Below, one piece after another: positions 45,352 through 54,453 of a DNA stretch of 64,000 nt. Both the position numbers and the translations under genes were made by a program. Where the stretch lies: the NCBI RefSeq assembly GCF_000832985.1, contig NZ_CP009920.1, positions 3,466,501 through 3,530,500 on the forward strand, in the 5' to 3' direction. Numbering within the stretch: the stretch's first letter is position 1; the number at the start of each line of letters is the position of its first letter. Origin of the DNA: Priestia megaterium NBRC 15308 = ATCC 14581 (GTDB lineage: Bacteria > Bacillota > Bacilli > Bacillales > Bacillaceae_H). The notes beneath the pieces are model-generated. The model did not search any database. It was not told the origin of the DNA and worked only from the letters and a program-made list of their open reading frames with translations.

Positions 45352-45951
45352 TTATTCATTTTTTTGAAGATGATTATTAGATTGTTTTTCCTGCTCATTC
45401 TTTAAATTTTGCTCTTGTTTATTATTTAATTTTTGATTGTTTGTATCTGTTGAGCTAGGATTTCGGCGAATTTCTTCTGCAAATTCAGGCATCACTCGGT
45501 TTACAATGGCTGCTAATTCATCTAAAAATCCTGTAACCGGCCGACCTTTGCGAATTTCATTTCCAATTTGTTTTAGCCGAGCGACCGTATCAGGATCTGC
45601 AATAACAACAGAATTAGCGCCGTACGGATCAGCTTTCAGACCTTCGGCAACTGTATATTTGATTGAACTTACTTCTGAACGATCAATGTCTTTGCCGACG
45701 TCAATGCCTACGATTGCATACTTACCGAGCACAATGGCAGTAGCATCATTTACATTCGGAACGCTTGAAGCCAGTTCAACTAAATGAGCTGATATTTCAT
45801 TAGCAGTACGCTTGTGAGAGCGCTCAGGAGATGAATTTTTGACCTGTACAATTCGATCTGTTTTTTGCCCTTCTTCAATGTCTGCTTGGTTATTGTTACA
45901 GCCGGTTAGTGTAATAAAACATAAGCTAATGGATAGAAAAAATTTGTTCAT
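45352..45951 (-). CDS. ylaJ: YhcN/YlaJ-family sporulation lipoprotein
   Basis: A lipoprotein signal MNKFFLSISLCFITLTGC (lipobox LTGC) is followed by an Asn/Gln-rich linker and the YhcN/YlaJ domain (KRTANEISAHLVELASSVPN, AIVLGKYAIVGIDVG), then a Lys/Asn/Gln-rich tail. Relatives are spore lipoproteins that influence germination or outgrowth. SD AGGAGGAGTCTC precedes the ATG. Divergent from ylaK. Confidence 0.9.
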   Translation of the reverse strand: MNKFFLSISLCFITLTGCNNNQADIEEGQKTDRIVQVKNSSPERSHKRTANEISAHLVELASSVPNVNDATAIVLGKYAIVGIDVGKDIDRSEVSSIKYTVAEGLKADPYGANSVVIADPDTVARLKQIGNEIRKGRPVTGFLDELAAIVNRVMPEFAEEIRRNPSSTDTNNQKLNNKQEQNLKNEQEKQSNNHLQKNE

Positions 45952-46167
45952 GTGGGAGACTCCTCCTTATGAATGACTCATTTTTTGTAGTAATTTGTAT
46001 TTAGTTTCTAATAGTTCTTCTATCTTTATACACGTGTTCATATATTTAAAGAAAATGGTCCGTCCATTTAAGGTCACTTCACACATGTGCGTTACATAGT
46101 ATATAAATGGATGGGTGCCTTGTTTCACTCCTTACAGGAAAAACAATCGGAGTAGGAGGCTGAATTA

Positions 46168-47496
46168 TTGGGAAAAATTTATGTATTAGATACGAATGTT
46201 TTATTACAAGATCCGCATTCAATTTTTTCATTTGATGATAATGAAGTAGTGATTCCAGCCGTTGTGCTAGAAGAAGTTGATTCGAAAAAAAGAAATATGG
46301 ATGAAGTCGGACGAAATGCAAGGCAGGTATCCAAACTCATTGATAACTTGAGACAACATGGAAAGTTATATGAGAAAATCCCTTTAGAAAATGGGGGCCA
46401 TTTGCGAATTGAACTCAATCATCGCTCTTTTCAACAGCTTCAAGAAATCTTTGTGGAAAAAACAAATGATAATCGAATTTTAGCTGTTGCTAAAAATCTA
46501 TCTCTTGAAGAGGAAACAAAAGAAGATGGACGTGAAGTGATACTAGTGAGTAAAGATGTGTTGGTACGTGTGAAGGCTGACGCAATCGGCTTAAGAGCAG
46601 AAGATTTTTTAAGTGATCGAGTAGTGGAATTCAATAGTATTTATACAGGCTTTTCGGAAGTCTATATTGCAAAAGAACTGCTGAGTCAATTTTACGAAAA
46701 AGGAGAACTGCTAACGTCTCAAATTGCGAACCACTCCTTTTTTGCAAATCAATTCTTAGTGATGAAAGATGCATTTGGGGGATCCGGATCAGCCATCGGC
46801 ATTGTCGATCAAACAACAACGAAAGTAAAAAAGCTTTTATTTGAATATGATCATATCTGGGGAATCAAACCTCGAAATGTTCAGCAAATCATGGCTTTAG
46901 AACTTCTTCTTAGAGACGACGTTCAACTGGTCACGTTAATTGGAAAGGCAGGTACGGGTAAAACGCTGCTTGCTTTAGCTTCAGGACTTATGCAGACGGA
47001 AGATCTAGGATGTTTTAAAAAGCTACTTGTAGCTCGTCCAATTGTTCCTTTAGGAAAAGATATTGGATTCTTGCCAGGAGAAAAGCAGGAGAAACTTCGT
47101 CCATGGATGCAACCAATTTATGATAACCTAGAGTACTTATTTAACACTAAAAAACCTGGAGAATTGGATGCCATTCTAGCAGGGCTCAGTTCAATAGAAG
47201 TGGAAGCCTTGACGTATATAAGAGGCCGAAGCATTCCGGAACAGTTCATTATTATTGATGAAGCGCAAAATTTAACGAAGCATGAAATTAAAACAATTTT
47301 AACAAGGGTAGGGGAAAAGAGTAAAATTGTCCTTATGGGAGATCCGGCTCAAATTGATCATCCTTATTTAGATGAGTATAACAACGGATTAACGTACGTA
47401 GTTGAAAAGTTTAAAGAGCAAAAAGTATCGGGCCACGTTCGGTTAATCAAAGGAGAGCGCTCCGGGCTAGCACAATTAGCAGCTGATATTCTTTAA
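46168..47496 (+). CDS. ylaK: PIN-PhoH ATPase YlaK (PhoH2 type)
   Basis: An N-terminal PIN ribonuclease domain (YVLDTNVLLQDP, acidic residues at about 7 and in DNRILAVA) is fused to a PhoH ATPase domain with Walker A GKAGTGKTLLALASG and Walker B FIIIDEAQNL. PhoH2 proteins act as RNA helicase/RNases. The TTG start lies eight bases after AGGAGG. The length (442) matches B. subtilis YlaK. Monocistronic with a strong terminator. Confidence 0.93.
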   Translation: MGKIYVLDTNVLLQDPHSIFSFDDNEVVIPAVVLEEVDSKKRNMDEVGRNARQVSKLIDNLRQHGKLYEKIPLENGGHLRIELNHRSFQQLQEIFVEKTNDNRILAVAKNLSLEEETKEDGREVILVSKDVLVRVKADAIGLRAEDFLSDRVVEFNSIYTGFSEVYIAKELLSQFYEKGELLTSQIANHSFFANQFLVMKDAFGGSGSAIGIVDQTTTKVKKLLFEYDHIWGIKPRNVQQIMALELLLRDDVQLVTLIGKAGTGKTLLALASGLMQTEDLGCFKKLLVARPIVPLGKDIGFLPGEKQEKLRPWMQPIYDNLEYLFNTKKPGELDAILAGLSSIEVEALTYIRGRSIPEQFIIIDEAQNLTKHEIKTILTRVGEKSKIVLMGDPAQIDHPYLDEYNNGLTYVVEKFKEQKVSGHVRLIKGERSGLAQLAADIL

Positions 47497-47532
47497 AAGA
47501 AGCGGGGTTCCTTTTGGAACCCCGCTTCTTTT
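47495..47532. terminator. Terminator between ylaK and the convergent gene
   Basis: AAGAAGCGGGGTTCC pairs with GGAACCCCGCTTCTT around TTTT, flanked by A and T. Confidence 0.92.
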
Positions 47533-47533
47533 A

Positions 47534-48034
47534 TTATGTAACGATGATTTCTTCCACATATTTAATAGGGTTATTTCGGTTAGATCCGTCAGGTAAATAG
47601 ACATAGATAGGCCCATCTTCTCTAAGAGGCTTTCCATCTTGGCTGAAACCAAAGATTAGTTTTTGTGCTTCTTCTAATGAAAAAGAAATCAGTGCGTCTT
47701 TTGTTTTAAATGAAACGTTGGTAGCTTCTTCAGTAGGTGAAGCGTTAGCTAGAAAAGGTGCAAATAAAATGCCGAATGTTCCATTTACTAGCTCCTGTTT
47801 TTTGAATTTCTTTTCGGTTTTTAACGTAGGAGGAAAGACGGCTCCCTCTTGAATTTCACGGTCCCAATGCTTCGAAACAGCCTTTGTGTACGCTTCTGTC
47901 TCGTCTTTTTGCTCCGGTGGATGTTCAAAGAAAACCTCCATATCGAGCTTGCGGTCATCGAAAATCCACACGCTTGGGTCGAGTGTCAGTGTATATTTTA
48001 CTTTTCCTTTTAACATAATAATTGAATTCATCAT
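47534..48034 (-). CDS. Conserved hypothetical protein, 166 residues
   Basis: A soluble beta-rich protein (KGKVKYTLTLDPSVWIFDDR at the start; GPIYVYLPDGSNRNNPIKYV at the end) without signal peptide or obvious catalytic motif. I do not recognise its family with confidence; it could be the positional equivalent of ylaL. SD AAGGGGG precedes two adjacent ATGs (48034, 48031). A cre-like sequence lies 20 bases upstream of the start. Confidence 0.72.
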   Translation of the reverse strand: MMNSIIMLKGKVKYTLTLDPSVWIFDDRKLDMEVFFEHPPEQKDETEAYTKAVSKHWDREIQEGAVFPPTLKTEKKFKKQELVNGTFGILFAPFLANASPTEEATNVSFKTKDALISFSLEEAQKLIFGFSQDGKPLREDGPIYVYLPDGSNRNNPIKYVEEIIVT

Positions 48035-48054
48035 AAATGCCCCCTTGCTAAAAG

Positions 48055-48068
48055 TATAAGCGCTTTCT
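48055..48068. promoter_or_regulatory. cre-like sequence upstream of the 166-residue gene
   Basis: TATAAGCGCTTTCT fits the CcpA consensus TGWAARCGYTWNCW except for A at position 2. It lies between two divergent genes. Confidence 0.35.
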
Positions 48069-48099
48069 ACTTATTTGTCACTTTGATGAAAAAATTTAG

Positions 48100-48126
48100 T
48101 TGAGAGTGATTCTCGTATGATATAAT
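48100..48126 (+). promoter_or_regulatory. ylaN promoter with Fur-like inverted repeat
   Basis: TTGAGA (48100-48105) and extended -10 TGATATAAT (48118-48126). TGAGAGT-G-ATTCTCG (48101-48115) overlaps the -35 and matches 10 of 14 positions of the 7-1-7 Fur motif TGATAAT-N-ATTATCA. Confidence 0.5.
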
Positions 48127-48300
48127 GTAAAGGTCAACGAAAGTGCGAAATTTCCTACATCTATGGTAACGGTTTTGAGAAAGTAACAGTATAAAAAAGA
48201 CGGCCAGCCTCACGGACATGTTTATCCTTGCTTTTTTGGAGCATAGCCTTTAAAATTGAGAGATAGATTAGGTAATCGCTCGCGAACGGAGGGATTGAGT

Positions 48301-48582
48301 TTGACGCCTGAGACAATGATAGATCATCGTGAAAAAGCGTATGCGTTGTTAAAAGCTGATGCAGATAAGATTTTGCAATTAATTCAAGTTCAAATGGATA
48401 ACTTAACAATGCCACAATGTCCTCTTTATGAAGAGGTTTTAGATACACAAATGTTTGGTTTATCAAGAGAAATTGATTTTGCAGTTCGTCTTGGTTTAAT
48501 TGATGAACGTGTTGGAAAAACATTGCTAGACCGCCTCGAGCGTGAACTTTCTGCACTGCATGAAGCGTTTACAAAAAAATAA
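48301..48582 (+). CDS. ylaN: Iron-homeostasis protein YlaN (UPF0358)
   Basis: The 93-residue protein, with [20 protein letters not shown] and [16 protein letters not shown], is nearly identical to B. subtilis YlaN. YlaN binds iron and, under iron limitation, binds Fur to relieve repression in B. subtilis, as I recall recent work. The TTG at 48301 lies seven bases after CGGAGGG; an upstream in-frame ATG is unsupported. Its promoter carries a Fur-like site. ftsW follows. Confidence 0.94.
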   Translation: MTPETMIDHREKAYALLKADADKILQLIQVQMDNLTMPQCPLYEEVLDTQMFGLSREIDFAVRLGLIDERVGKTLLDRLERELSALHEAFTKK

Positions 48583-48597
48583 AAATCACGCGATCGA

Positions 48598-48635
48598 AAC
48601 TCAAACTATATACAAACGTAGTTTGAGTTTTTTAT
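48598..48635 (+). terminator. Terminator after ylaN
   Basis: AAACTCAAACTA pairs with TAGTTTGAGTTT, followed by more T. Confidence 0.88.
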
Positions 48636-48725
48636 TACAGGTGGTTGAAATTTCCTAATTTACTCAAATTTGTACATAAAAGATGAAACGAAACAGAAAC
48701 ACGTCATTTTTAAAGGAAGAGGGTT

Positions 48726-49916
48726 ATGGTAAAAAAAATATTTAGGCATTTTGACTATTCAATTGTAATTCCAGTGCTGCTTCTTTGTGCGGTTGGACTA
48801 GTTATGGTTTACAGTTCAAGTATGATTGTAAGTATTACAAGATATCATACATCAAGCGATTTCTTTTACAACAGACAAAAAATGTGGCTTGCTTTTACGC
48901 TTGTATTGTTCATTTTAACAATGCTAACACCTTACAAGCTGTATCCTAAAATACTGCCTTATGCGATTCTAGGGATTTTTGTACTGCTTTTGCTTGTGTT
49001 TGTAATGGGGCATACGAGTAACAATGCGCAAAGTTGGCTGCAGCTTGGCGGGGCAAACATGCAGCCGGCTGAGTATGCCAAGCTTGTTGTCATTTTATAC
49101 TTATCGTATGTTTTGTCTAAAAGGCAAGAGTATATTGACAACATCAAAAAAGCTTTTTTTGGACCTATGGGTCTTGTATTTCTAATATTAGGCTTTGTAG
49201 CTATTCAGCCTGACCTTGGAACGGGATCAATTATTTTTGCTATTGCCGTTACCATTATGCTATGTTCGGGAATCTCTAAAAAAACCTTTTTCCGCATGCT
49301 AGCACTAGGTATCATTTTGCTTACGGTAATTATTACGATTGGTTTTTTTACAGGGCAGTTTACTCCCAATCGAATTGGCCGTTTTACCGGTGCATCAGAT
49401 CCATTTACGAATGCTCAAGGAACCGGTTATCAGCTGGTTAATTCATATTTAGCAATAGGTACAGGAGGCTTAAAAGGCCTTGGTTTAGGAGAAAGTGTAC
49501 AAAAGTATGGTTATCTTCCGGAGCCCCATACCGATTTCATTATGGCTATTATTGCAGAAGAATTAGGGTTCTTTGGAGTTATGCTTGTGCTGGGTCTTTT
49601 AGGCTTCTTAATTTTCAGGATTTTAATGCTGGCTAAAAAATCTCAGGATCCGTTTGCCAGCATGATTTGTATTGGAGTAGCCAGTATGATAGGTATTCAA
49701 ACAGGCATTAACCTTGGAGGGCTTACGGGACTCATTCCGATTACCGGGGTCACGCTTCCGTTTATCAGTTACGGAGGGTCTTCGCTGCTAACGCTGATGG
49801 TATCTATGGGAATTATTGTAAATATTTCGTTTTTCGTAAACTATCAAAATAAAAAACAGAAAAATACGGAAAATATTGTGCTACATCCGAACAATACATC
49901 AACAACAAGCGATTGA
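48726..49916 (+). CDS. ftsW: Cell-division SEDS glycosyltransferase FtsW
   Basis: A ten-helix SEDS protein polymerising lipid II at the division septum with its partner PBP. Family landmarks are present: GLVMVYSSSM near the start, QPAEYAKLVVILYLSY, QPDLGTGSIIF, PEPHTDFIMAIIAEELGF and ITGVTLPFISYGGSSLL. The length (396) is close to B. subtilis FtsW (403). SD AAAGGAAGAGGG precedes the ATG. The order ylaN-ftsW-pycA is conserved. Confidence 0.95.
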   Translation: MVKKIFRHFDYSIVIPVLLLCAVGLVMVYSSSMIVSITRYHTSSDFFYNRQKMWLAFTLVLFILTMLTPYKLYPKILPYAILGIFVLLLLVFVMGHTSNNAQSWLQLGGANMQPAEYAKLVVILYLSYVLSKRQEYIDNIKKAFFGPMGLVFLILGFVAIQPDLGTGSIIFAIAVTIMLCSGISKKTFFRMLALGIILLTVIITIGFFTGQFTPNRIGRFTGASDPFTNAQGTGYQLVNSYLAIGTGGLKGLGLGESVQKYGYLPEPHTDFIMAIIAEELGFFGVMLVLGLLGFLIFRILMLAKKSQDPFASMICIGVASMIGIQTGINLGGLTGLIPITGVTLPFISYGGSSLLTLMVSMGIIVNISFFVNYQNKKQKNTENIVLHPNNTSTTSD

Positions 49917-49940
49917 TTTTCGTGAAAAAAATGTGTAAAA

Positions 49941-49996
49941 AAAGCAAAAATTTATTGGAATTTTATCATTTTCCATTGATTTTTGCTTTTCTTTTA
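49941..49996 (+). terminator. Terminator after ftsW
   Basis: AAAGCAAAAAT pairs with ATTTTTGCTTT, with an inner GGAA/TTCC, followed by TCTTTT. Confidence 0.7.
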
Positions 49997-50049
49997 TCCA
50001 ATTTTGCTATATATTGAAGTTTATACGAAATTGAGAGGAGATTAGCAAC

Positions 50050-53000
50050 ATGAGTTTTGTAACTAAAAAAATCAAAAAAGTATTAGTAGCAAACCGAGGA
50101 GAAATTGCGATTCGTGTATTTCGAGCATGTACTGAACTGAATATTCGGACTGTTGCAATTTATTCTAAGGAAGACGCAGGTTCTTATCACCGTTACAAAG
50201 CGGATGAAGCCTATTTAGTAGGAGCGGAGAAAAAACCGATTGATGCTTATTTAGATATAGAAGGCATCATCGACATTGCTAAGTCTCATGATGTAGATGC
50301 TATTCACCCTGGCTACGGTTTTTTGTCAGAAAATATCCAATTTGCGAAACGTTGCGAAGAAGAAGGCATTATTTTTATTGGTCCAAAATCCAAGCATCTT
50401 GATATGTTTGGGGATAAAGTAAAAGCACGTCATCAGGCTATTCAAGCAGATATTCCCGTTATTCCTGGTACCGATGGTCCTATTGATTCAATTGACGAAG
50501 CAAAAGAATTTGCTAATCAGCATGGATATCCTCTAATGATCAAAGCTGCTTTGGGCGGAGGCGGTCGAGGCATGCGTATCGTTCGCGATGCAGACAGCCT
50601 GAACGAATCTTATGACCGTGCTAAATCAGAAGCAAAAGCTGCTTTTGGTAATGATGAAGTGTATGTCGAGAAACTAGTTGAAAATCCAAAACATATTGAA
50701 GTGCAAATTTTAGGTGATGAACAAGGAAATGTTGTGCATCTTTATGAACGCGACTGTTCTGTGCAGCGTCGTCACCAAAAAGTAGTAGAAGTAGCACCAA
50801 GTGTTTCTATAGATGAAGACTTACGTCTCCGCATTTGTGAAGCAGCTGTGCAGCTGATGGAAAAAGTGCAGTACATAAATGCTGGTACAGTAGAATTTTT
50901 AGTATCAGGAAACGATTTTTATTTTATTGAAGTAAATCCACGTGTTCAAGTAGAGCACACAATTACTGAAATGATTACAGGTATTGATATCGTTCAATCG
51001 CAAATTTTAATTGCAGACGGCTACGGGCTTCACAGCAAGGAAGTATCCATTCCTGCACAAGATCAAATTCACGTACATGGATATGCGATTCAATCTCGTG
51101 TAACGACAGAAGATCCGTTAAACAATTTTATGCCGGATACGGGTAAGATTATGGCTTATCGTTCTGGTGGCGGTTTTGGCGTACGTTTAGATACGGGAAA
51201 CAGTTTCCAAGGTGCTGTAATTACGCCTTATTATGATTCACTGTTAGTAAAAGTAACAACATGGGCATTAACATTCGATCAAGCCGCATCAAAAATGGTA
51301 CGAAACTTAAAAGAATTTCGTATTCGTGGAATTAAAACCAATATTCCGTTCCTTGAAAATGTAGTGAAGCATGATAAGTTCTTAACAGGTGCTTATGATA
51401 CATCATTTATTGATACAACGCCTGAACTTTTTGTTTTCCCGAAGCGAAAAGACCGCGGAACTAAAATGCTTACATACATTGGGAATGTTACGGTAAACGG
51501 ATTCCCAGGTGTATCGGAAAAGAAAAAGCCAATCTTTACAAAACCGCGCGTTCCTAGTGTGGATATAAGCAAACCAATTCAAAACGGAACAAAGCAGATT
51601 TTAGATGAAAAAGGCGCTGAAGGGCTAGTAAATTGGGTGAAAGAACGCAAGGAAGTGCTATTAACGGATACAACCTTCCGTGATGGCCATCAGTCTCTTT
51701 TAGCAACGCGTATTCGTACAAACGACTTAAAACAAGTAGCTAACCCAACTGCACGCTTGCTTCCAGATTTATTTTCTATGGAAATGTGGGGGGGAGCAAC
51801 GTTTGATGTTGCTTATCGATTCTTAAAAGAAGATCCGTGGGATCGCTTGCTTACTTTACGTCAACAAGCCCCAAACGTTCTTTTCCAAATGCTTCTTCGC
51901 GCGTCAAATGCGGTTGGATATAAAAACTATCCTGATAATGTAATTAAAGAATTTGTTGAAAAATCAGCTTATGCAGGTATTGATGTTTTCCGTATCTTTG
52001 ACAGCTTAAACTGGGTGCAAGGAATGACTCTTGCAATTGACTCCGTTCGTCAAACAGGAAAGATTGCAGAAGCAGCAATGTGTTATACAGGTGATATTTT
52101 AGATCCGACGCGCCGTAAGTATGATTTGGATTACTACAAGAACTTAGCAAAAGAGCTTGAGCAGTCTGGAGCACATATCCTGGGCATTAAAGATATGGCG
52201 GGTCTTTTAAAACCACAGGCAGCTTATGATTTAGTATCGGCTCTAAAAGAAACGGTTGATATTCCAATCCACCTTCATACGCATGATACAAGCGGAAACG
52301 GTGTATACACGTATGCAAAAGCAATTGAAGCAGGTGTAGACATTGTAGACGTAGCCGTAAGCTCAATGGCAGGCTTAACGTCTCAGCCAAGTGCTAACTC
52401 TCTTTATTACGCCTTAGAAGGTGCGGACCGCAGACCAAATCTAGATATTAAAAATCTAGAAGAGCTTTCTTACTATTGGGAAGACGTGCGAAAATATTAC
52501 CAAGACTTCGAAAGCGGCATGAACGCTCCTCATACAGAAGTATATGTGCATGAAATGCCAGGCGGTCAATATAGCAACTTACAGCAACAAGCAAAAGCAG
52601 TTGGTTTAGGAAACCGCTGGGATGAAGTAAAAGATATGTATTCACGCGTGAATTTGTTATTTGGTGATATTGTAAAAGTTACGCCATCATCAAAAGTAGT
52701 TGGAGATATGGCATTGTTTATGGTCCAAAACAACTTGACAGAAGAAACGCTGTTTGAGCGCGGTGAAACGCTTGACTTCCCGGATTCAGTTATTGAATTG
52801 TTTGAAGGGTATTTAGGACAGCCTCACGGGGGATTCCCTAAAGAGCTTCAGCGCATCATTCTAAAAGGCAGAAAACCTATTACAGTTCGTCCTGGAGAAC
52901 TGTTAGAAGATGTGGACTTCGATGCAGTGAAAGAAAAGCTGTTTAAAGACTTAAATCGTCAAGTAACGAGTTTTGATGCCATTGCTTATGCGTTGTATCC

Positions 53001-53499
53001 AAAAGTATTTATGGATTATCACAAAGCAGTCGAACAATACGGGGATATTTCTGTTCTTGATACCCCGACTTTCCTATACGGCATGCGTTTAGGAGAAGAG
53101 ATTGAAATTGAGATTGAAAAAGGAAAAACCTTAATTGTTCGCCTTGTATCCATTGGAGAACCGCAGGCAGACGGTACGCGAGCAGTATACTTTGAATTGA
53201 ACGGTCAGCCTCGTGAAGTCGTGATTAAAGACGAAAGTGTTAAAACAACCGTTACGGCAAAACAAAAAGCCGATCAAGCAAATCCGGCCCACATCGGTGC
53301 TTCAATGCCTGGAACCGTTATTCGAGTAGTAGTAGAAAAAGGCGATAAAGTCTCAAAAGGTGATCACTTAATGATCACAGAAGCAATGAAAATGGAAACA
53401 ACCGTGCAAGCACCATTTGACGGCGTGATTAAACAAGTACACGTGTCGAGTGGAGATGGCATTCAGCCGGGAGATTTATTAATTGAATTAGAAAGCTGA
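50050..53499 (+). CDS. pycA: Pyruvate carboxylase
   Basis: This biotin enzyme makes oxaloacetate from pyruvate, replenishing the TCA cycle. Domains in order: biotin carboxylase (residues about 5-455, with KAALGGGGRGMRIV and EVNPRVQVEH), carboxyltransferase (about 535-800, LTDTTFRDGHQSLLATR and metal-binding HLHTHDTSGNG), allosteric linker and biotin carrier (biotinyl Lys 1114 in EAMKMET). The usual FRDAHQSL reads FRDGHQSL here. Length 1149, as expected. In B. subtilis it is a DarB partner. SD GAGAGGAG precedes the ATG. Confidence 0.98.
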   Translation: MSFVTKKIKKVLVANRGEIAIRVFRACTELNIRTVAIYSKEDAGSYHRYKADEAYLVGAEKKPIDAYLDIEGIIDIAKSHDVDAIHPGYGFLSENIQFAKRCEEEGIIFIGPKSKHLDMFGDKVKARHQAIQADIPVIPGTDGPIDSIDEAKEFANQHGYPLMIKAALGGGGRGMRIVRDADSLNESYDRAKSEAKAAFGNDEVYVEKLVENPKHIEVQILGDEQGNVVHLYERDCSVQRRHQKVVEVAPSVSIDEDLRLRICEAAVQLMEKVQYINAGTVEFLVSGNDFYFIEVNPRVQVEHTITEMITGIDIVQSQILIADGYGLHSKEVSIPAQDQIHVHGYAIQSRVTTEDPLNNFMPDTGKIMAYRSGGGFGVRLDTGNSFQGAVITPYYDSLLVKVTTWALTFDQAASKMVRNLKEFRIRGIKTNIPFLENVVKHDKFLTGAYDTSFIDTTPELFVFPKRKDRGTKMLTYIGNVTVNGFPGVSEKKKPIFTKPRVPSVDISKPIQNGTKQILDEKGAEGLVNWVKERKEVLLTDTTFRDGHQSLLATRIRTNDLKQVANPTARLLPDLFSMEMWGGATFDVAYRFLKEDPWDRLLTLRQQAPNVLFQMLLRASNAVGYKNYPDNVIKEFVEKSAYAGIDVFRIFDSLNWVQGMTLAIDSVRQTGKIAEAAMCYTGDILDPTRRKYDLDYYKNLAKELEQSGAHILGIKDMAGLLKPQAAYDLVSALKETVDIPIHLHTHDTSGNGVYTYAKAIEAGVDIVDVAVSSMAGLTSQPSANSLYYALEGADRRPNLDIKNLEELSYYWEDVRKYYQDFESGMNAPHTEVYVHEMPGGQYSNLQQQAKAVGLGNRWDEVKDMYSRVNLLFGDIVKVTPSSKVVGDMALFMVQNNLTEETLFERGETLDFPDSVIELFEGYLGQPHGGFPKELQRIILKGRKPITVRPGELLEDVDFDAVKEKLFKDLNRQVTSFDAIAYALYPKVFMDYHKAVEQYGDISVLDTPTFLYGMRLGEEIEIEIEKGKTLIVRLVSIGEPQADGTRAVYFELNGQPREVVIKDESVKTTVTAKQKADQANPAHIGASMPGTVIRVVVEKGDKVSKGDHLMITEAMKMETTVQAPFDGVIKQVHVSSGDGIQPGDLLIELES

Positions 53500-53541
53500 T
53501 CAAAAAAGGTACGAGCTCTGAGCTCGTACCTTTTTTGATCA
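53497..53541. terminator. Terminator holding both pycA and ctaA stop codons
   Basis: 22-base arms (TGATCAAAAAAGGTACGAGC plus TC, and the complement) surround a single T. The outer TGA on each strand is the stop codon of pycA and of ctaA. A6/T6 tracts make it bidirectional. Confidence 0.92.
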
Positions 53542-54453
53542 ATTATGTGTATGACGCGTTGCAAGTAAGGTTAAGTAGCTTAATACACCGAATAGGAAAG
53601 AGATAATTAAAGAATGAGCAAGCGCGAGCTCTAGCTGCAAACGTGTGACAACAACAAGCATACCGGAAACCGCCTGAAAAGTAACTAGAATGAGAGCAGC
53701 TAACCATCCGTAAAAAATATTTTTTTGATGGCGATAATATTTAACTGCATGGATAAAGGCGGCTAAAATCCATACAAACGTTAAAACAGCAGCGAATCGA
53801 TGTCCCATTTGAATCCACTGATTCAAATCAACAGGCAGCCAACCGTTTCCGTTTGAACAAAATGGAACGTCTGGACAAGCTAAGCTAGCTTCTTTATGGC
53901 GAACAAGCGCGCCCGTGTACACAACGGCATATGTGTACAAGATAACCCCGTAAATATGTTTTTTCATTTTAGAGCCTAGCTGCATATTAGTTGCGTCGAG
54001 CTTTTGATCCACTTCAAAGATAATAAGTGTTAACAGCAGCACAGAAGCAAACGAAATAAGAGAAATACCAAAATGAAGAGCAAGCACTGCATCTGATTGC
54101 CCCCACATAACGGCAGCGGCCCCAATTAATGCTTGCAGTACTAGGAAGAAAAAAGAGATAAACGCTAAAGGTCTAACTTCTTTTATATGCCCTAGTGAAA
54201 TCCATGCCCATACGCATAAAGCGAGCACAAGAAAGCCCGACACGCCAGAAACTAAGCGGTGGCTTAATTCAACAACGGTTTCAAATGTTAAAGGGTCAGG
54301 AATGAGCTGTCCATTACACAGAGGCCAAGAATCTCCGCACCCGTCTGCTGAACCAGTTTTCGTGACAAGGGCACCGCCAAGTAGAATAAGTAACATGGCC
54401 ATGCTCGTCACAACGGATAAAAATTTTAATCCCAGTCGCACAATAATCACCAT
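53539..54453 (-). CDS. ctaA: Heme A synthase
   Basis: CtaA oxidises a heme O methyl group to make heme A for the caa3 oxidase. Eight membrane segments with conserved His residues ([36 protein letters not shown]) and extracellular Cys pairs ([17 protein letters not shown]) match the Bacillus enzyme. 304 residues from the ATG; a GTG at 54441 with GGTGAT upstream is another possible start. Divergent from ctaB, convergent with pycA, as in B. subtilis. Confidence 0.95.
   Translation of the reverse strand: MVIIVRLGLKFLSVVTSMAMLLILLGGALVTKTGSADGCGDSWPLCNGQLIPDPLTFETVVELSHRLVSGVSGFLVLALCVWAWISLGHIKEVRPLAFISFFFLVLQALIGAAAVMWGQSDAVLALHFGISLISFASVLLLTLIIFEVDQKLDATNMQLGSKMKKHIYGVILYTYAVVYTGALVRHKEASLACPDVPFCSNGNGWLPVDLNQWIQMGHRFAAVLTFVWILAAFIHAVKYYRHQKNIFYGWLAALILVTFQAVSGMLVVVTRLQLELALAHSLIISFLFGVLSYLTLLATRHTHN

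Noticed and set aside
48161-48556. Minus-strand frame of 131 codons opposite ylaN
   Set aside because: It lies antisense to the strongly conserved ylaN gene and has no convincing ribosome site.
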